NCBI RefSeq assembly: GCF_004341515.1
Contig: NZ_SLZF01000016.1
Span: 1 to 64,000, forward strand
Length of the DNA: 64,000 nt
Direction of reading: 5' to 3'
Source of the DNA: Allobosea sp. BK604
GTDB lineage: Bacteria > Pseudomonadota > Alphaproteobacteria > Rhizobiales > Beijerinckiaceae
In this document: piece after piece, positions 17,645-26,488 of the stretch
How positions within the stretch are numbered: the stretch's first letter is position 1
How the letters are laid out: each line of letters begins with the position of its first letter
The notes under the pieces: generated by a model
Told to the model about the DNA's origin: nothing
Seen by the model: only the letters and a program-made list of their open reading frames with translations
Database searches by the model: none
Program-made: the position numbers and the translations under genes

Positions 17645-17912
17645 AGGGTGTGTCGTCAGCCATGGTCAGAGTGTTGGACGGGAGCGATTTTGGCCGAGTA
17701 GAAGGAGCGTGAGGACGCAAGCCTTTCGGCTTGCTACGACACGCGACGCGCTAATCGGCCAAAGGCGCCCCGCCGCGAAGCGGTGAGGTGAAAAATGGCC
17801 ATCTGCCGTGTCGTATCATTCGCCAGGACGGTAGTCCCGGCGTCCCGCGGCTCCTTGCATTTGGCCATTTTTGACCTCATCCAAGCCCTGACCATGGCTG
17901 ACGACACGCCCT
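17645..17912. repeat. MITE-like element with terminal and internal inverted repeats
   Basis: The left end reads AGGGTGTGTCGTCAGCCATG then GTCAG; the right end, read on the other strand, is AGGGCGTGTCGTCAGCCATG then GTCAG, a 25-bp terminal inverted repeat with one mismatch that continues imperfectly (GTGTTGG versus GCTTGG). Inside, TGAGGTGAAAAATGGCCA (about 17786-17803) and TGAGGTCAAAAATGGCCA on the other strand (about 17861-17879) form a second inverted pair. There is no coding capacity. I could not recognise an obvious target-site duplication. It sits between pdxJ and acpS. Confidence 0.8.
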
Positions 17913-17915
17913 AAC

Positions 17916-18320
17916 ATGATTATCGGCATCGGCTCCGATCTCTGCGACATCCGCCGCATCGAGACCTCGCTCGCCCGGTTCGGCGAGCGCTTCACCCATC
18001 GCGTCTTCACCGAGGGCGAGCGCGCCAAATCGGACCGGCGCGCCACGCGCGCGGGCTCCTATGCGCGCCGCTTCGCGGCCAAGGAGGCCTGTTCGAAGGC
18101 GCTCGGCACCGGCATGCGTGCCGGCGTGTTCTGGCGCGACATGGAGGTGGTCAACCTGCCGAGCGGGGCTCCGACGATGCGGCTCACCGGCGGCGCGGCC
18201 GAGCGGCTGAAGCTGCTGACCCCGCCTGGCTTCGAGACCGTGATCCATGTCTCCCTGACCGATGATCCCCCGCTCGCGCAGGCTTTCGTCGTGATCGAGG
18301 CGCGGCCGAAATCGGTTTGA
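17916..18320 (+). CDS. acpS: Holo-[acyl-carrier-protein] synthase
   Basis: 134 residues. MIIGIGSDLCDIRRIE has the Mg-binding Asp, and FAAKEACSKALGTG is the second signature with the catalytic Glu/Lys pair. It transfers 4'-phosphopantetheine from CoA to apo-ACP. The start ATG is only 3 bp after the end of the repeat element, so its own promoter or ribosome site must lie inside that element. The stop overlaps an alternative TTG start of the next gene. Confidence 0.95.
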   Translation: MIIGIGSDLCDIRRIETSLARFGERFTHRVFTEGERAKSDRRATRAGSYARRFAAKEACSKALGTGMRAGVFWRDMEVVNLPSGAPTMRLTGGAAERLKLLTPPGFETVIHVSLTDDPPLAQAFVVIEARPKSV

Positions 18321-18331
18321 CGGAGCAGATC

Positions 18332-19387
18332 ATGGCGCATGGCGGCAATGAGGCGGGTAGGGAGCGCATCCACGCGCATTTCATGGGCCAGGCCGTGGGC
18401 TGTCGCCAGCTCGGCTCGCCCTTCACGGCGCTGTTCTGCGAGCTGATGGCCGAGCGGCTCGACCGCAGCAGCGCCTTTGACCGCCGCATTTTCGACTGGC
18501 CCGGCGATCCGCGGGCCGATGCGCTCTCCTTGCGCGCCGCCGGGGCCTGCAATGCGCTGGCGCGCTCGGGGCGCGATCCGGCGCTGCGCGCGGCCTATCC
18601 GCCGAACGAGACGCAGGCCGAGCCGCTCTGGCAGGCGGTGCAGGCCGCCATCGCCGGGCATGACGCATTCCTGACCGCCTATCTCGACAGCGCCCCCCAG
18701 ACCAACGAGGTTCGGCGCTGCGCCGTGCTGCTGGGCGGGGCGCTCACGATCGCCAGGGAATGCGGCCTTCCACTCGACCTGCTCGAGATCGGCTCGAGCG
18801 CCGGGCTCAATCTCGGCTTCGAGCGCCAGCGCTACGAGCTCGGCTCGGCCGAATGGGGCGGCGGCGCTGCGCCGGTGACGATCCGGAGCCAATGGCGCGG
18901 CGCTCTGCCGCCGCTCGATGCGCCGCTCTCCGTCGCGGCGCGCCGGGCCTGCGATCTCAATCCGCTCGATCCCTCGCGCAGCGAGGATCGCGAGCGCGTG
19001 CTCTCCTATATCTGGCCGGACCAGGCGGAGCGCCTGCGCACGGCCGAGGCCGCTTTCGACGCCGCCGCTGCCGCACCCTGGCGGGTCGAGCGCGCCGATG
19101 CCGCGGCCTGGGTCGAGGCGCGGTTGGTTGAGGAGGGGCCGGCAGGGCGCGCGCGTGTGCTGATGCACACGATCATGTGGCAATACCTGCCGGAGGCGAC
19201 CAAGCAGCGCATCACCGCGGCGATGAGGCAGGCGGGCGCCGCCGCGACCGCGGACCGGCCGCTTTACTGGCTACGCATGGAGGCCGATGGCGACAGCGCC
19301 GCGGTGACGCTCGGCCAATGGCCTGGCGGAGCAGAGCGCGAACTGGGACGCGCCGATTATCACGCCCGCTGGGTGGAATGGCACTGA
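18332..19387 (+). CDS. DUF2332-family protein
   Basis: 351 residues. ATG 18332 has GGAG 7 nt upstream; TTG 18317 overlapping the acpS stop is an alternative. Features of the DUF2332 family are GSPFTALFCELMAERL, PPNETQAEPLWQAV, LLEIGSSAGLNLGFERQRY, WPDQAERLRTAEAAF and TIMWQYLPEATKQRI. The GSSAGLNL loop resembles a SAM- or nucleotide-binding turn. Function is unknown. Its position between acpS and lepB breaks the usual gene order. Confidence 0.85.
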   Translation: MAHGGNEAGRERIHAHFMGQAVGCRQLGSPFTALFCELMAERLDRSSAFDRRIFDWPGDPRADALSLRAAGACNALARSGRDPALRAAYPPNETQAEPLWQAVQAAIAGHDAFLTAYLDSAPQTNEVRRCAVLLGGALTIARECGLPLDLLEIGSSAGLNLGFERQRYELGSAEWGGGAAPVTIRSQWRGALPPLDAPLSVAARRACDLNPLDPSRSEDRERVLSYIWPDQAERLRTAEAAFDAAAAAPWRVERADAAAWVEARLVEEGPAGRARVLMHTIMWQYLPEATKQRITAAMRQAGAAATADRPLYWLRMEADGDSAAVTLGQWPGGAERELGRADYHARWVEWH

Positions 19388-19413
19388 CCTGATCGCGACC
19401 GCTCAAAAGCGAG

Positions 19414-19436
19414 CCGCCCGCCGAAGGGGCGGGCGG
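19414..19436. terminator. Hairpin shared by two convergent genes
   Basis: Perfect 9-bp stem CCGCCCGCC/GGCGGGCGG with a GAAGG loop lies between the stops of the DUF2332 gene and aqpZ. On the minus strand it is followed within a few bases by TTTT, so it most likely ends aqpZ transcripts. Confidence 0.6.
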
Positions 19437-19474
19437 TCGAAACATCCGTCGTAGGACTCAATTTGCGCCAGGCG

Positions 19475-20200
19475 CTATTCCGCCGGCGCGTTGCCCACGA
19501 TCTGGCCTTCCGGCTCCTCGCTGAGCCAGCGATAGATCACGCCGCCGAGAATGCCGCCGATGATCGGCGCGACCCAGAACAGCCAGAGCTGCTGCAGCGC
19601 CCAGCCGCCGACGAAGAGGGCGGGGCCGGTGCTGCGCGCCGGATTGACCGAGGTATTGGTCACCGGGATGCTGACGAGGTGGATCAGGCAGAGCCCGAGC
19701 CCGATCGCGAGCGGGGCAAAGCCGGCCGGGGCCTTGCCATGGGTCGAGCCCATGATGATGAACAGGAACATCATCGTCATCACAACCTCGACCAGGAAGC
19801 CGGCGACGAGGCTGTACTGGCCGGGGGAATGCTCGCCATAGCCGTTCGAGGCGAAGCCCTTGGCGAGGTCGAAGCCCGGAGCGCCTCTGGCGATCAGGTA
19901 GAGCACGAGCGCACCCAGGATGCCGCCGACCACCTGCGCGACGATATAGGGCACGACCTGGCTGCTCGGGAAACGGCCGCCCGCGGCGAGGCCGACCGTC
20001 ACGGCCGGATTGAGATGGCAACCGGAGATATGACCGATCGCATAGGCCATGGTGACGACAGTCAGGCCAAAGGCGAGTGAGACGCCGAGCAGGCCGATGC
20101 CGACCTGCGGGAAGCCGGCGGCGATCACCGCGCTGCCGCAGCCGGCGAAGGTCAGCCAGAACGTGCCGATCACTTCGGCGGCATATTTCCTTGCTTGCAT
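19475..20200 (-). CDS. aqpZ: Aquaporin Z
   Basis: 241 residues with six membrane segments. Both pore motifs are intact: SGCHLNPAVT in the first half and TNTSVNPARSTGPAL in the second. The Arg after the second NPA is the selectivity-filter Arg; His in SGCHLNP and the small size point to a water channel rather than a glycerol facilitator. ATG 20200 gives the usual short N terminus (QARKYAAEVIGTFWL); the frame extends upstream without family resemblance. Confidence 0.93.
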   Translation of the reverse strand: MQARKYAAEVIGTFWLTFAGCGSAVIAAGFPQVGIGLLGVSLAFGLTVVTMAYAIGHISGCHLNPAVTVGLAAGGRFPSSQVVPYIVAQVVGGILGALVLYLIARGAPGFDLAKGFASNGYGEHSPGQYSLVAGFLVEVVMTMMFLFIIMGSTHGKAPAGFAPLAIGLGLCLIHLVSIPVTNTSVNPARSTGPALFVGGWALQQLWLFWVAPIIGGILGGVIYRWLSEEPEGQIVGNAPAE

Positions 20201-20427
20201 GATGAACCCCCGTTTGGCCGACCGCATGTCGGACCGCTGCACGACCCGTCAAAGGAGGACGGGGTGAGGCTCTGAAGGGAAGCGCATCCCGAGCGGTCGC
20301 GGCAAACGGCGCAGGCTCCGGGGCGACCGCCCCCCGCGGCCAAGTTGGAACCGTTCATGCGCCCTTGTGCGTTGCAACAGCGGCGAAGACTCGACGTGGG
20401 CGCCGCCGGCCTTCTGAGGAGCTGTGC

Positions 20428-21564
20428 ATGAATCCGATTGAACGTTGGTTCACCGAATCTATCCGCAGCTTACCGTGGATTCCGTCCTGGTTCATCTCCC
20501 TGATCATTTTTTTGGCAGCGTTCTGGCTGGCCTTGCTGGTTCACCGCCTCGCCTTCGAGATCATGACGCGGCTGGTCGCCGGCATGGACCTGTTCTGGCG
20601 CTCGCTGGTCTCGCGCACCTTCGGCCCGGCGCGCTTCACCGTGATCACGCTCGCGCTCGCCTTCGCCGCCAGCGTCGCGCCGCTGTCGCAGGAACAGACG
20701 GGCGTCATCCGCCATGTCCTGCTGCTCTGCTTCATCGCGCTCGTCGCCTGGATCGCCAGGACCGCGCTGCATATCTGGACGACGGTCTACCTGCGCCGCT
20801 TCAAGCTCGACGCCGAGGACAACCTGCTGGCGCGCAAGCACGTCACGCAGACCCGCATCCTGAAACGCGTCTGCGAGATCCTGATCCTGCTCGTCGCCTT
20901 CTCGATCGTGCTGATGACCTTCGACGGCGTCCGCCAATATGGCGTCAGCCTGCTCGCCTCGGCCGGGGCGGCCGGCCTCGTCGTCGGCCTGGCGCTGCAG
21001 CCTTTGCTCAAGAACATCTTCGCCGGCATCCAGCTCGCGGTGACGCAGCCGATCCGCATCGACGATGCGCTGCTGGTCGAGGGCGAATGGGGCAATGTCG
21101 AGGAGATCACCTCGACCTATGTCGTCGTCCGGCTCTGGGACTGGCGCCGGCTGATCCTGCCGCTGAGCTATTTCATCGAGAAGCCGTTCCAGAACTGGAC
21201 CCGCGAGAATGCCGAGCTGATCGGCACCGTCATGCTCTATCTCGACTATCAGGCGCCGGTGGAGGTGATCCGCGCCAAGGTCCAGGAGATCGCGCTGCAG
21301 TCGCGGCTCTGGGACGGCAAGGTCGTCAATGTCCAGGTCACCGATTTCCGCCGCTCCACCATGGAGGTGCGCGTCCTGGTCAGCGCCCGCAGCTCGCCGC
21401 GCGCCTTCGATCTGCGCTGCGAGGTCCGTGAAAAGCTGATCGGCTTCCTGCAGCGCGAGTATCCGCAATCGCTGCCGCGGCTGCGCGCCGAGCCCTCGCC
21501 GCCGGTCAATGCCCCGCTGCCGGTCGCGCTGGTGCGGGCCGGGGCTGCGGCAACGCGTGCATGA
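20428..21564 (+). CDS. MscS-family mechanosensitive channel
   Basis: 378 residues with TGAGGAG upstream of ATG 20428. Four to five hydrophobic helices are followed by the pore-lining TM3 and beta-domain signature SLLASAGAAGLVVGLALQPL, then KNIFAGIQLAVTQPIRIDD and GNVEEITSTYVVVRLWDWRR. It opens under membrane tension to release osmolytes during hypo-osmotic shock. It is divergent from aqpZ (about 230 bp between), so two water/osmotic stress genes share an intergenic region. Confidence 0.92.
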   Translation: MNPIERWFTESIRSLPWIPSWFISLIIFLAAFWLALLVHRLAFEIMTRLVAGMDLFWRSLVSRTFGPARFTVITLALAFAASVAPLSQEQTGVIRHVLLLCFIALVAWIARTALHIWTTVYLRRFKLDAEDNLLARKHVTQTRILKRVCEILILLVAFSIVLMTFDGVRQYGVSLLASAGAAGLVVGLALQPLLKNIFAGIQLAVTQPIRIDDALLVEGEWGNVEEITSTYVVVRLWDWRRLILPLSYFIEKPFQNWTRENAELIGTVMLYLDYQAPVEVIRAKVQEIALQSRLWDGKVVNVQVTDFRRSTMEVRVLVSARSSPRAFDLRCEVREKLIGFLQREYPQSLPRLRAEPSPPVNAPLPVALVRAGAAATRA

Positions 21565-21693
21565 CGGCTCGGCGTGGAAAGCGGCTTGCGGACGAGATCA
21601 TGCCCCAATCTCGTGGTGAGAGGCAGGCAAGCGCGTTGTCCCTGACCCAATAGTCCGCTATGCCGCGCGTTGGAATTGTGAAGGAGCGCCCGC

Positions 21694-22479
21694 GTGGCCA
21701 ACGACGCCGAGATCAAGAAAATGGCGAAAGAGCAGGGCAAGGCGGCCAAGGACGAGGGCGGCATCCTCGAGACGATCAAGGTCGTCGTCCAGGCGCTGCT
21801 GATCGCGCTGGTCATCCGCACCCTGCTGTTCCAGCCCTTCAACATCCCCTCGGGCTCGCTGATCCCGACGCTGCTGATCGGCGACTATCTCTTCGTCTCG
21901 AAATACACCTACGGCTATTCCAAGCACTCGATCCCGTTCAGCCCGCCGCTGTTCAACGGCCGCGTCTGGGCCGCGCCGCCCAAGCGCGGCGACATCGCCG
22001 TGTTCAAGCTGCCGAGCGACAATTCGACCGATTACATCAAGCGCGTCATCGGCCTGCCGGGCGACCGCATCCAGATGATCGACGGCATCCTGCACATCAA
22101 CAACCAGCCGGTGAAGCGCGAGCGCGTCGCCGACTACACCACCACCGACAATTGGGGCCGCAACGTTCCGGTCATCCAGTATCGCGAGACCCTGCCCGAA
22201 GGCGTCAGCCACATGATCATCGAGCGCGAGGGCGATACCGGCACCTTCGACAACACGGCTGTCTTCGTCGTGCCGGAAGGCCACTATTTCATGATGGGCG
22301 ACAACCGCGACAATTCGCTCGATTCGCGTGACCGGAGCGTCGGCTACGTGCCCTTCGAGAATTTCGTCGGCCGCGCCGAGATCATCTTCTTCTCGATCGA
22401 TGACGGCGCTTCGGCCTGGCGCGTCTGGGAATGGCCGTGGACGGTTCGCTGGAACCGCATCTTCAGCACGATCAAGTGA
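21694..22479 (+). CDS. lepB: Signal peptidase I
   Basis: 261 residues. The start is GTG 21694 with AAGGAG 8 nt upstream. One N-terminal membrane helix (VVVQALLIALVIRTLLF) precedes the catalytic Ser in NIPSGSLIPTL (Leu where many homologues have Met) and the general-base Lys in DYIKRVIGLPGDRI; the C-terminal box is GHYFMMGDNRDNSLDSR. It removes signal peptides from exported proteins. It overlaps rnc (GTGA), so lepB-rnc-era are translationally coupled. Confidence 0.96.
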   Translation: MANDAEIKKMAKEQGKAAKDEGGILETIKVVVQALLIALVIRTLLFQPFNIPSGSLIPTLLIGDYLFVSKYTYGYSKHSIPFSPPLFNGRVWAAPPKRGDIAVFKLPSDNSTDYIKRVIGLPGDRIQMIDGILHINNQPVKRERVADYTTTDNWGRNVPVIQYRETLPEGVSHMIIEREGDTGTFDNTAVFVVPEGHYFMMGDNRDNSLDSRDRSVGYVPFENFVGRAEIIFFSIDDGASAWRVWEWPWTVRWNRIFSTIK

Positions 22480-23207
22480 CGAAGCCGCAAGACAACGCCC
22501 GCAAGCTGCCCGATCTCGCGAGGTTGGAGGGCAGGCTGGGCCATGCCTTCGCCGATCGCAGCCTGCTGGAGACGGCGCTCACCCATATGAGCGCCGAGGG
22601 CGCGCGCCGCGCGAGCTACCAGCGGCTCGAATTCCTCGGCGACCGCGTGCTCGGCCTCAGCATCGCCGACATGCTCTTCGCCCGCTATCCGCAGGCCGAG
22701 GAGGGCGACATGTCGCGCCGCCTCGCCGATCTCGTACGCAAGGAGACCTGTGCCGAGGTCGCGACGGCCTGGGAAATCGGCGGCTATCTGCGGCTCGGCG
22801 AGGGCGAGATCCTCGGCGGCGCCCGCAAGAACAAGGCGATCCTCGCCGATGTCTGCGAATCGATCATCGGTGCGGTCTTCATCGATGGCGGCTATGATGC
22901 GGCGCGCGGCCTGGTCGAGCGCGCCTTCGGCGAGCGCCTGCTGAAGCCGGCGCGGCCCCTGCGCGACGCCAAGACGGCCTTGCAGGAATGGGCGCAGGGC
23001 AGGGGCTACCAGACGCCGACCTATAGCGAGCGCGGCCGTTCCGGCCCGGACCACGCCCCGCTCTTCCGCGTCGCGGCCCGCATCACCGGCCTGCCCGATG
23101 CCGAGGCGGAAGGGCCGTCGAAGCGTCTGGCCGAGCAGTCGGCGGCCGAGGCCTTCCTGCGCCGCGAGGGGCTCTGGAGCGAAACCATGGAGGGCGGCAA
23201 TGGCTGA
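22476..23207 (+). CDS. rnc: Ribonuclease III
   Basis: 243 residues from GTG 22476, which overlaps the lepB stop. The RNase III signature YQRLEFLGDRVLGLSIADML carries the catalytic acidic residues; the second acidic set is in ADVCESIIGAVFIDGG. The C-terminal third is a double-stranded RNA-binding domain (DAKTALQEWAQGRGYQTPTY ... KRLAEQSAAEAFL). It processes rRNA and cleaves structured RNA. Its end overlaps era by 8 bp. Confidence 0.96.
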   Translation: MTKPQDNARKLPDLARLEGRLGHAFADRSLLETALTHMSAEGARRASYQRLEFLGDRVLGLSIADMLFARYPQAEEGDMSRRLADLVRKETCAEVATAWEIGGYLRLGEGEILGGARKNKAILADVCESIIGAVFIDGGYDAARGLVERAFGERLLKPARPLRDAKTALQEWAQGRGYQTPTYSERGRSGPDHAPLFRVAARITGLPDAEAEGPSKRLAEQSAAEAFLRREGLWSETMEGGNG

Positions 23208-24111
23208 GCCTGAACAGCCCACCCGCGCGGGCTTCGTCGCGCTGATCGGCGCACCCAATGCCGGCAAGTCGACGCTGCTGAACCAGCTCGTCGGCGCCAA
23301 GGTCTCGATCGTCTCGCGCAAGGTGCAGACGACGCGCACCCAGGTGCGTGGCATCGCCATGTCCGGCCCGACGCAGATCGTCTTCGTCGACACGCCCGGC
23401 ATCTTCGCGCCCAAGCGCCGGCTCGACCGCGCGATGGTGACGAGCGCCTGGGGCGGGGCGACCGATGCCGACCTGATCGGCGTGCTGATCGATGTCCAGA
23501 AATTCGATCAGGAGGAGAATACCAGGCTGCTCGAGCGGCTCGGCGAGCTGAAGCAGCCGAAATTCCTGATCCTCAACAAGGTCGACACCGTCGCCAAGGA
23601 AAAGCTGCTCGCGATCACCGCCGCGGTGAACGAGCGCGGGCAGTTCGAGACCACCTTCATGATCGCAGCCCTGACCGGCTACGGCGTCAAGGACGTGCTG
23701 TCCTGGCTGGAGACGAGGATGCCGCTCGGCCCCTGGCTCTATCCAGAGGATCAGATCTCGGATGCGCCGCTGCGCTTTCTCGCCGCCGAGATCACGCGCG
23801 AGAAGATCTTCGAACGGCTGCACGACGAATTGCCCTATCGCTCGACGGTCGAGACCGAGCAATGGCAGCAGCGGCCTGACGGTTCGGTCCGCATCGAGCA
23901 GACGATCTATGTCGAGCGCGAGGGCCAGCGGAAGATCGTGCTCGGCGAGGGCGGCCAGACCATCAAGGCCATCGGCCAGGCCGCCCGCAAGGAGATCACT
24001 GAGGCGGCCGAGGCGACGGTCCACCTCTTCCTGTTCGTCAAGGTGCGCGAGAACTGGGCGGATGACCCCGAGCGCTATCGCGAGATGGGGCTGGAATTCC
24101 CCAAGGGCTAG
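23200..24111 (+). CDS. era: GTPase Era
   Basis: 303 residues. GTPase motifs: G1 GAPNAGKSTLLNQLVG, G2 TTRTQVRGI, G3 DTPGI, G4 NKVD, and a C-terminal KH domain (QRKIVLGEGGQTIKAIGQAA). Era binds the 3' end of 16S rRNA in small-subunit maturation. The start overlaps rnc. Downstream recO is displaced by about 2.5 kb of accessory genes. Confidence 0.96.
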   Translation: MAEPEQPTRAGFVALIGAPNAGKSTLLNQLVGAKVSIVSRKVQTTRTQVRGIAMSGPTQIVFVDTPGIFAPKRRLDRAMVTSAWGGATDADLIGVLIDVQKFDQEENTRLLERLGELKQPKFLILNKVDTVAKEKLLAITAAVNERGQFETTFMIAALTGYGVKDVLSWLETRMPLGPWLYPEDQISDAPLRFLAAEITREKIFERLHDELPYRSTVETEQWQQRPDGSVRIEQTIYVEREGQRKIVLGEGGQTIKAIGQAARKEITEAAEATVHLFLFVKVRENWADDPERYREMGLEFPKG

Positions 24112-24219
24112 AGGATTCTCGAGCGAAGTGGATGCCGCTTCGCGTGAAGAAAATGCGTTAAAACAAAACGTTAGAGAGTTTCCGCGCTTCGGAGAAACGC
24201 GGAAATGCTCCAGAGTCCC
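24112..24219. repeat. Intergenic hairpin-rich repeat after era
   Basis: It contains CGAAGTGGATGCCGCTTCG and the stem TTTCCGCG (24179-24186)/CGCGGAAA (24198-24205). It resembles the short palindromic intergenic elements seen elsewhere in the window and may serve as a transcription end between convergent genes. Confidence 0.5.
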
Positions 24220-24699
24220 CTAGGCTGCGGCCTCGGCCTCGGTGCCGAACAGCTGCAGCAATCCGCCCCAGCCGCCATCGGCGTCGATCATGCCGCGCAC
24301 ACGCTCGGCCGCTTCGCCGTAGCGCTCGAGATTGCGGTGCTCGAGCGTCACCAGCGTCCCGGCCTCCTGCGGCGTGAAGGTGATCTCGACCTCGGTGATG
24401 AAGTCGGGATCGTATTGGAACTCGGCATTGAGCTGCCAGCCGAGGACGGCGCGGCCGGGCGGCTCCCAAGCCAGGACCCGGCCCCAATCCGCTTCCCCGC
24501 CATCCTCATGCGTCGAGAACCAGCGCCCGCCGACCCGCGGCTCGATCACCACATTGGTGATCGGCGAGGGCTGCGTGTTGTGCGAGCCGGGCCACCAGCG
24601 CCCCATGCCGCTCGTGAAGACCTCGAAGGCGCGCGCCGGCGGCGCTTTCACGACAATGCTCTTGCGCACCGCCGCCGGGCTGATCGTCGAAACCGTCAT
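24220..24699 (-). CDS. SRPBCC (AHSA1-like) domain protein
   Basis: 159 residues. KSIVVKAPPARAFEVFTSGM, RVGGRWFSTHEDG and ITFTPQEAGTLVTLEHRNLE are typical of the START/SRPBCC fold of the AHSA1/ATPase-activator group. These small proteins bind hydrophobic ligands in a deep pocket; the ligand is unknown. The start overlaps the ArsR gene stop by 4 bp, the standard ArsR-SRPBCC operon. Confidence 0.88.
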   Translation of the reverse strand: MTVSTISPAAVRKSIVVKAPPARAFEVFTSGMGRWWPGSHNTQPSPITNVVIEPRVGGRWFSTHEDGGEADWGRVLAWEPPGRAVLGWQLNAEFQYDPDFITEVEITFTPQEAGTLVTLEHRNLERYGEAAERVRGMIDADGGWGGLLQLFGTEAEAAA

Positions 24700-25007
24700 G
24701 TCGTCTCATCCTTCTCCACTGCCGCTGCGAACGCGTCCAGGTTGGTTGCCCAGAACTGGTCGAGCCAGGCCCGCAACGGCCCGAGCCCATGCGGATCGAT
24801 GCGATAGACCCGCCGATTGCCCGCGGCCGCGTCGACCACGAGCCCGGCCTGCTTGAGCACCTTCAGATGTTGCGAGACCGCCGGGCGCGAGACCGGGACG
24901 ATGCGGGCGAGATCGACGACGGCCTGCGGTCCGCTCCGCAACTGCTCGAAGATCCGCCGGCGCGTCGGATCGCCGAGCGCCTCGAAGAATTGCTCTGCGT
25001 TAGCCAT
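24696..25007 (-). CDS. ArsR-family transcriptional regulator
   Basis: 103 residues forming a single winged helix. FEALGDPTRRRIFEQLRSGP is the N-terminal helix pair, and PVSRPAVSQHLKVLKQAGLV is the recognition helix. The arsenic-type ELCVC metal motif is absent, so it is more likely a ligand- or redox-responsive member controlling its SRPBCC partner. Confidence 0.9.
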   Translation of the reverse strand: MANAEQFFEALGDPTRRRIFEQLRSGPQAVVDLARIVPVSRPAVSQHLKVLKQAGLVVDAAAGNRRVYRIDPHGLGPLRAWLDQFWATNLDAFAAAVEKDETT

Positions 25008-25037
25008 GGCTAACCGTAAGTCGTAGCTTACTATCTG

Positions 25038-25895
25038 TCAACGGCGTTCTCCCGCCCGGAACGCCGCCGCCAGTTCCCTGACGAAGGCGTTCGCGCGCGG
25101 CGTCGCGACATGGCTGCGCAGGACGACTTCGGACGAGCCCAGCGCCGGCAGTCCCCAGGCCTCGCCGACATCGACAGCGCCGACCGGCGCGATCCGCGCC
25201 GCCAGCGGCGAGACGCCGAGCCCGCCCTCGACCGCCGCCAGCACCGCGGCCATGCCGCCGCCGATGAAGGCCTCGCGCCAGGCGATGCCGGCCCGGCCGA
25301 GCGCCGCGACGGCATGACGCCTGAGCCCACATTCGCTCATCAGGCTGACCAGCGGCAGCGGGGCATTTGGGTCGCGGATCAGGGCGGGCGCGGCGAACCA
25401 GCCGAAATCGTCGCGCCGCAAGGTCTCGCCGACGCGCCCGCCGCCGATCCGCCTGGTCACCGCGACATCGAGCTCGCCGCGCTCGAAAGCGGCCTCCAGG
25501 AGGGTCGAGCGGTCGATCGTCAGGTTGATCACCAGGGTCGGGTCGTGCCGGGAGAGCCGCGCCAGCAGCGCCGGCGCATCCGCCCCGACCGCCTGCTCGC
25601 TGATGCCGATCGCGACCTGCTCGCGCGCCTCGCTGAAGGCGGCGCGCGCCCGCTCATGCGCTGCGAGCAAGTCGCGCGCCGCCGGCACGAAGCGCTCGCC
25701 CTCGGCGGTCAGCTTCACCAGCCGCGGATGGCGCTGCAGCAGGGCGCGGCCCAGGACTTCCTCGAGCCGCTTCACCCGTGTGCTGACCAGCGATTGCGTC
25801 GTGCCGAGCGCCTCGGCGGCGCGGGTGAAGCTGCGCAGATCGGCGGCGCCGAGAAAGGCCGCGACCGCGTCGATATCGAGCGTCGTAGCGATCAT
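25038..25895 (-). CDS. LysR-family transcriptional regulator
   Basis: 285 residues. The N-terminal helix-turn-helix is AVAAFLGAADLRSFTRAAEA then TTQSLVSTRVKRLEEVLG, followed by a type-2 periplasmic-binding-like effector domain. It is divergent from the tautomerase gene, the classic LysR layout, and a palindrome lies 10-24 bp upstream of its start. The effector is unknown. Confidence 0.9.
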   Translation of the reverse strand: MIATTLDIDAVAAFLGAADLRSFTRAAEALGTTQSLVSTRVKRLEEVLGRALLQRHPRLVKLTAEGERFVPAARDLLAAHERARAAFSEAREQVAIGISEQAVGADAPALLARLSRHDPTLVINLTIDRSTLLEAAFERGELDVAVTRRIGGGRVGETLRRDDFGWFAAPALIRDPNAPLPLVSLMSECGLRRHAVAALGRAGIAWREAFIGGGMAAVLAAVEGGLGVSPLAARIAPVGAVDVGEAWGLPALGSSEVVLRSHVATPRANAFVRELAAAFRAGERR

Positions 25896-25904
25896 AGATC
25901 TAAA

Positions 25905-25919
25905 ATCAATATGATTGAT
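25905..25919. promoter_or_regulatory. Candidate LysR operator
   Basis: ATCAATATGATTGAT is a perfect 6-3-6 palindrome (ATCAAT/ATTGAT) in an AT-rich patch within the 113-bp space between the divergent LysR and tautomerase genes. It fits the T-N11-A spacing of LysR boxes. Binding is inferred. Confidence 0.6.
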
Positions 25920-26008
25920 ATCATCACCGATATTCTACCAAGATGAATGGGGCAGCGCTAGCTTTGGGATGTCGCGAGGCGAGGCCTCGCCCGCAACGGA
26001 GAGCCACG

Positions 26009-26389
26009 ATGCCCCTGATCCGAATTTCGATGCGGCGCGGCCGCCCCGCTTCAGAGCCCGCCGCCATCGTCGACGGCGTCTATCGCGCCCTGCGCGAGAC
26101 CTTCGAGGTGCCGGAGGACGATCTCTTCGCCGTGATCCACCAGCACGATCCCGACGAGTTCATCTTCAACGCCAATTATTTCGGCTTCGCCCGCTCGTCC
26201 GGGCTGGTGATCATCCAGATCACCGTCAGCGCCAGCCGCGGCGTCACCCAGAAGAAGGCGCTGTTCGCCAAGATCGCCGAGAACCTGCGCCGCGATCCCG
26301 GCCTGAAGCCGGACGACATCTTCATCAACCTGATCGAGACGACGCGTGAGAACTGGTCCTTCGGCGCGGGCGTGGCGCAATACGCCTAG
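26009..26389 (+). CDS. Tautomerase-superfamily protein
   Basis: 126 residues. ATG 26009 places Pro directly after the initiator Met (MPLIRISMRRG), the catalytic N-terminal Pro of the 4-oxalocrotonate tautomerase/MIF fold. Conserved later parts are FAVIHQHDPDEFIFN and FINLIETTRENWSFG. The substrate is unknown. It is probably controlled by the divergent LysR regulator. Confidence 0.88.
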   Translation: MPLIRISMRRGRPASEPAAIVDGVYRALRETFEVPEDDLFAVIHQHDPDEFIFNANYFGFARSSGLVIIQITVSASRGVTQKKALFAKIAENLRRDPGLKPDDIFINLIETTRENWSFGAGVAQYA

Positions 26390-26423
26390 ACTTGGTGCGG
26401 CCTCGTGGACGGGCTCTCCCGTC

Positions 26424-26488
26424 ATGGTCGGGCTTGTCCCGACCATCCACGTCTTCGCCTGGCGAGGAGCGTGGCCAGGACGTGGATG
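26424..26488. repeat. Nested palindromic intergenic element
   Basis: ATGGTCGGG (26424-26432) and CCCGACCAT (26438-26446) form a perfect 9-bp stem. Adjacent CATCCACGTC (26444-26453) pairs with GACGTGGATG (26479-26488). It fills the gap between the tautomerase gene and recO. Confidence 0.75.
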
